Of a stretch of DNA of 64,000 nt, positions 62,701 to 64,000 are shown one piece after another. The notes under the pieces are model-generated. The model was not told the origin of the DNA, did not search any database, and saw nothing but the letters and a program-made list of their open reading frames with translations. Source of the stretch: Adiantum capillus-veneris (lineage: Eukaryota > Streptophyta > Polypodiopsida > Polypodiales > Pteridaceae). The position numbers were made by a program, and so were the translations under genes. Each line of letters begins with the position of its first letter. The first letter of the stretch is position 1. The DNA is taken from positions 133,170,682-133,234,681 of the forward strand of contig CM043967.1 of the NCBI GenBank assembly GCA_014529385.2. The letters are read 5' to 3'.

Positions 62701-64000
62701 ATACGAGATAATAATGATACATGCATGCCTAGGCCTCTAGTCTTGTTGGACACTAGCTCATATATGATATACTAACATCGAGAGAGAGAGGATGAGCTAT
62801 GATATAAATAATTCACACTAATAAATATGAAACATAAAGTCTAGTTGAATAATGATTGAGCATATAAGCAATAATACGGTAGAATAGTTGTGAATATAAC
62901 CCTTTTTTCGGTGGATAGTGTACATGTTTATGGTATCCACTACATTGGTTGTAAATATGAGATACAGGAAGATATTGCATGATAGTAAGGTTTGACAATA
63001 ACTATGATACCACATGAAATTATTATGACGATATAATAATGATGGCATTGCATGTACTATTTTCTAGTTGGGAAGTGTGAGATAGGATATAAACAATAAC
63101 ATGGCCTACAATGATTATGATACCACATGTATAGATAGACATTGTCCATGCAGGCATATATAAACCTTTTTATATACCTAGATTGTATTACCTATATTTA
63201 ATTAATCCATGGAATTGCCCTTCATATTTCAATACGTGCGATCTATGAATAATTAATGTATGTAGGATAAAAATGATGCGTACCTAGGCCTCGTGACTAG
63301 TTAGACACTTAGATATGATATATTAACATCAAGAGAGATGGTGAGCTACAATAATGTTTTTGAGCTACAGTATAAATAAAGCACTCTAATAGTAACGATA
63401 CGTATAGTCTAGCTTAATAATGAGTATGCATGTAAGTTGTAAGCTAGGAGGTATAAACACTTAGCTACAATGATTATGATACCACATGTATAGATAGAAA
63501 TTATTAACATGTACATAGAAAGTCAAATTTTAGATAATTAATTAATGGACTTGCCCTTCATATTTCAGTACATGCGATCTATGAACAAATAATGCGAGAT
63601 AATAATGATACATGCATGACTAGGCCTCTAGAGTCTAGTTAAACACTCATATATGATATATTAACATTGAGAGAGATGATGAGCTACAATAATAATTACG
63701 AGATATGATATAAACAATTCACACTAATAAATATGCTATATATAGTCTAGTTGAATAATGATTGAGCATATAAGCAATGATAGGCTAGCAGAGTTGTGAA
63801 TATAACCTTTTTTTGGGTGGCTAGTTTCGTATATCCACTAGATAGGATGTAAATTAGAGATATACGAAGATAGTGCATGGTAATAAGGTGTGACAATAAT
63901 TATGATACCACATGTAATTATTACGATGATCCCAACGATATGTGATGCGATAATAATGATGGTATTCACGTGCATATATTGTCTAGCTAGAAAGTAGTGA
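56800..64000. repeat. AT-rich complex satellite, right array
   Basis: Satellite subunits run to the window edge. From 56.8 to about 60.1 kb they are more diverged from the other blocks. From 60144 to about 63150 the array closely follows 30529-33470, and 60800-61650 is repeated again at about 63145-64000 (offset about 2344). Confidence 0.9.

Overview
The window looks like nuclear DNA of a flowering plant, probably heterochromatic or pericentromeric. The evidence is a plant-type CACTA (En/Spm) transposase with a DUF4218-like C-terminal domain, Ty1/copia and Ty3/gypsy remnants, short GT-AG introns, and long AT-rich satellite arrays. Nothing prokaryotic is present: no operons, rRNA, tRNA or CRISPR. 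No intact host gene was recognised, and the plant lineage cannot be named from this sequence.

Left part (1-19.7 kb) is a transposon graveyard. A Ty1/copia pol with several stops and one frameshift (2294-5373) ends in a complete 143-bp 3' LTR (5622-5764), with no gag or 5' LTR seen. It abuts a CACTA element on the minus strand: a decayed TNP2 transposase (5765-8439) with a recognisable 79-bp intron, a ~165-bp tandem repeat field (8.87-9.96 kb), microsatellites, and a CACTA terminus at 11105. A heavily decayed Ty3/gypsy integrase follows (14.4-15.3 kb). Then comes a second CACTA region (16321-19699) with two head-to-head ORFs that look like paralogues of each other.

Right part (19.7-64 kb) is an AT-rich complex satellite. 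Subunits of about 340-570 bp are arranged in higher-order repeats of about 1.9 kb (four subunits, best seen at 48.2-53.2 kb), or about 2.34 kb near the right end. The array is interrupted by nested insertions: a 2.73-kb non-autonomous LTR element with a 5-bp CATAT target duplication (24004-26731), a 3.35-kb non-satellite segment with CT-rich leader-like sequence (27166-30519), and a CACTA left end followed by an inverted diverged relative of that segment (53576-56790).

The whole block from 19554 is duplicated in tandem. Unit 1 (19554-35001) and unit 2 (35002 to about 49250) are nearly identical, nested insertions included, and the junction lies inside a truncated CACTA terminus. Relative order of events, inferred from nesting: satellite, then CACTA, LTR-element and segment insertions, then the ~15.4-kb tandem duplication, then microsatellite drift and a few deletions. 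Nearly every open frame in the satellite is a shadow of the repeat and was not called as a gene.
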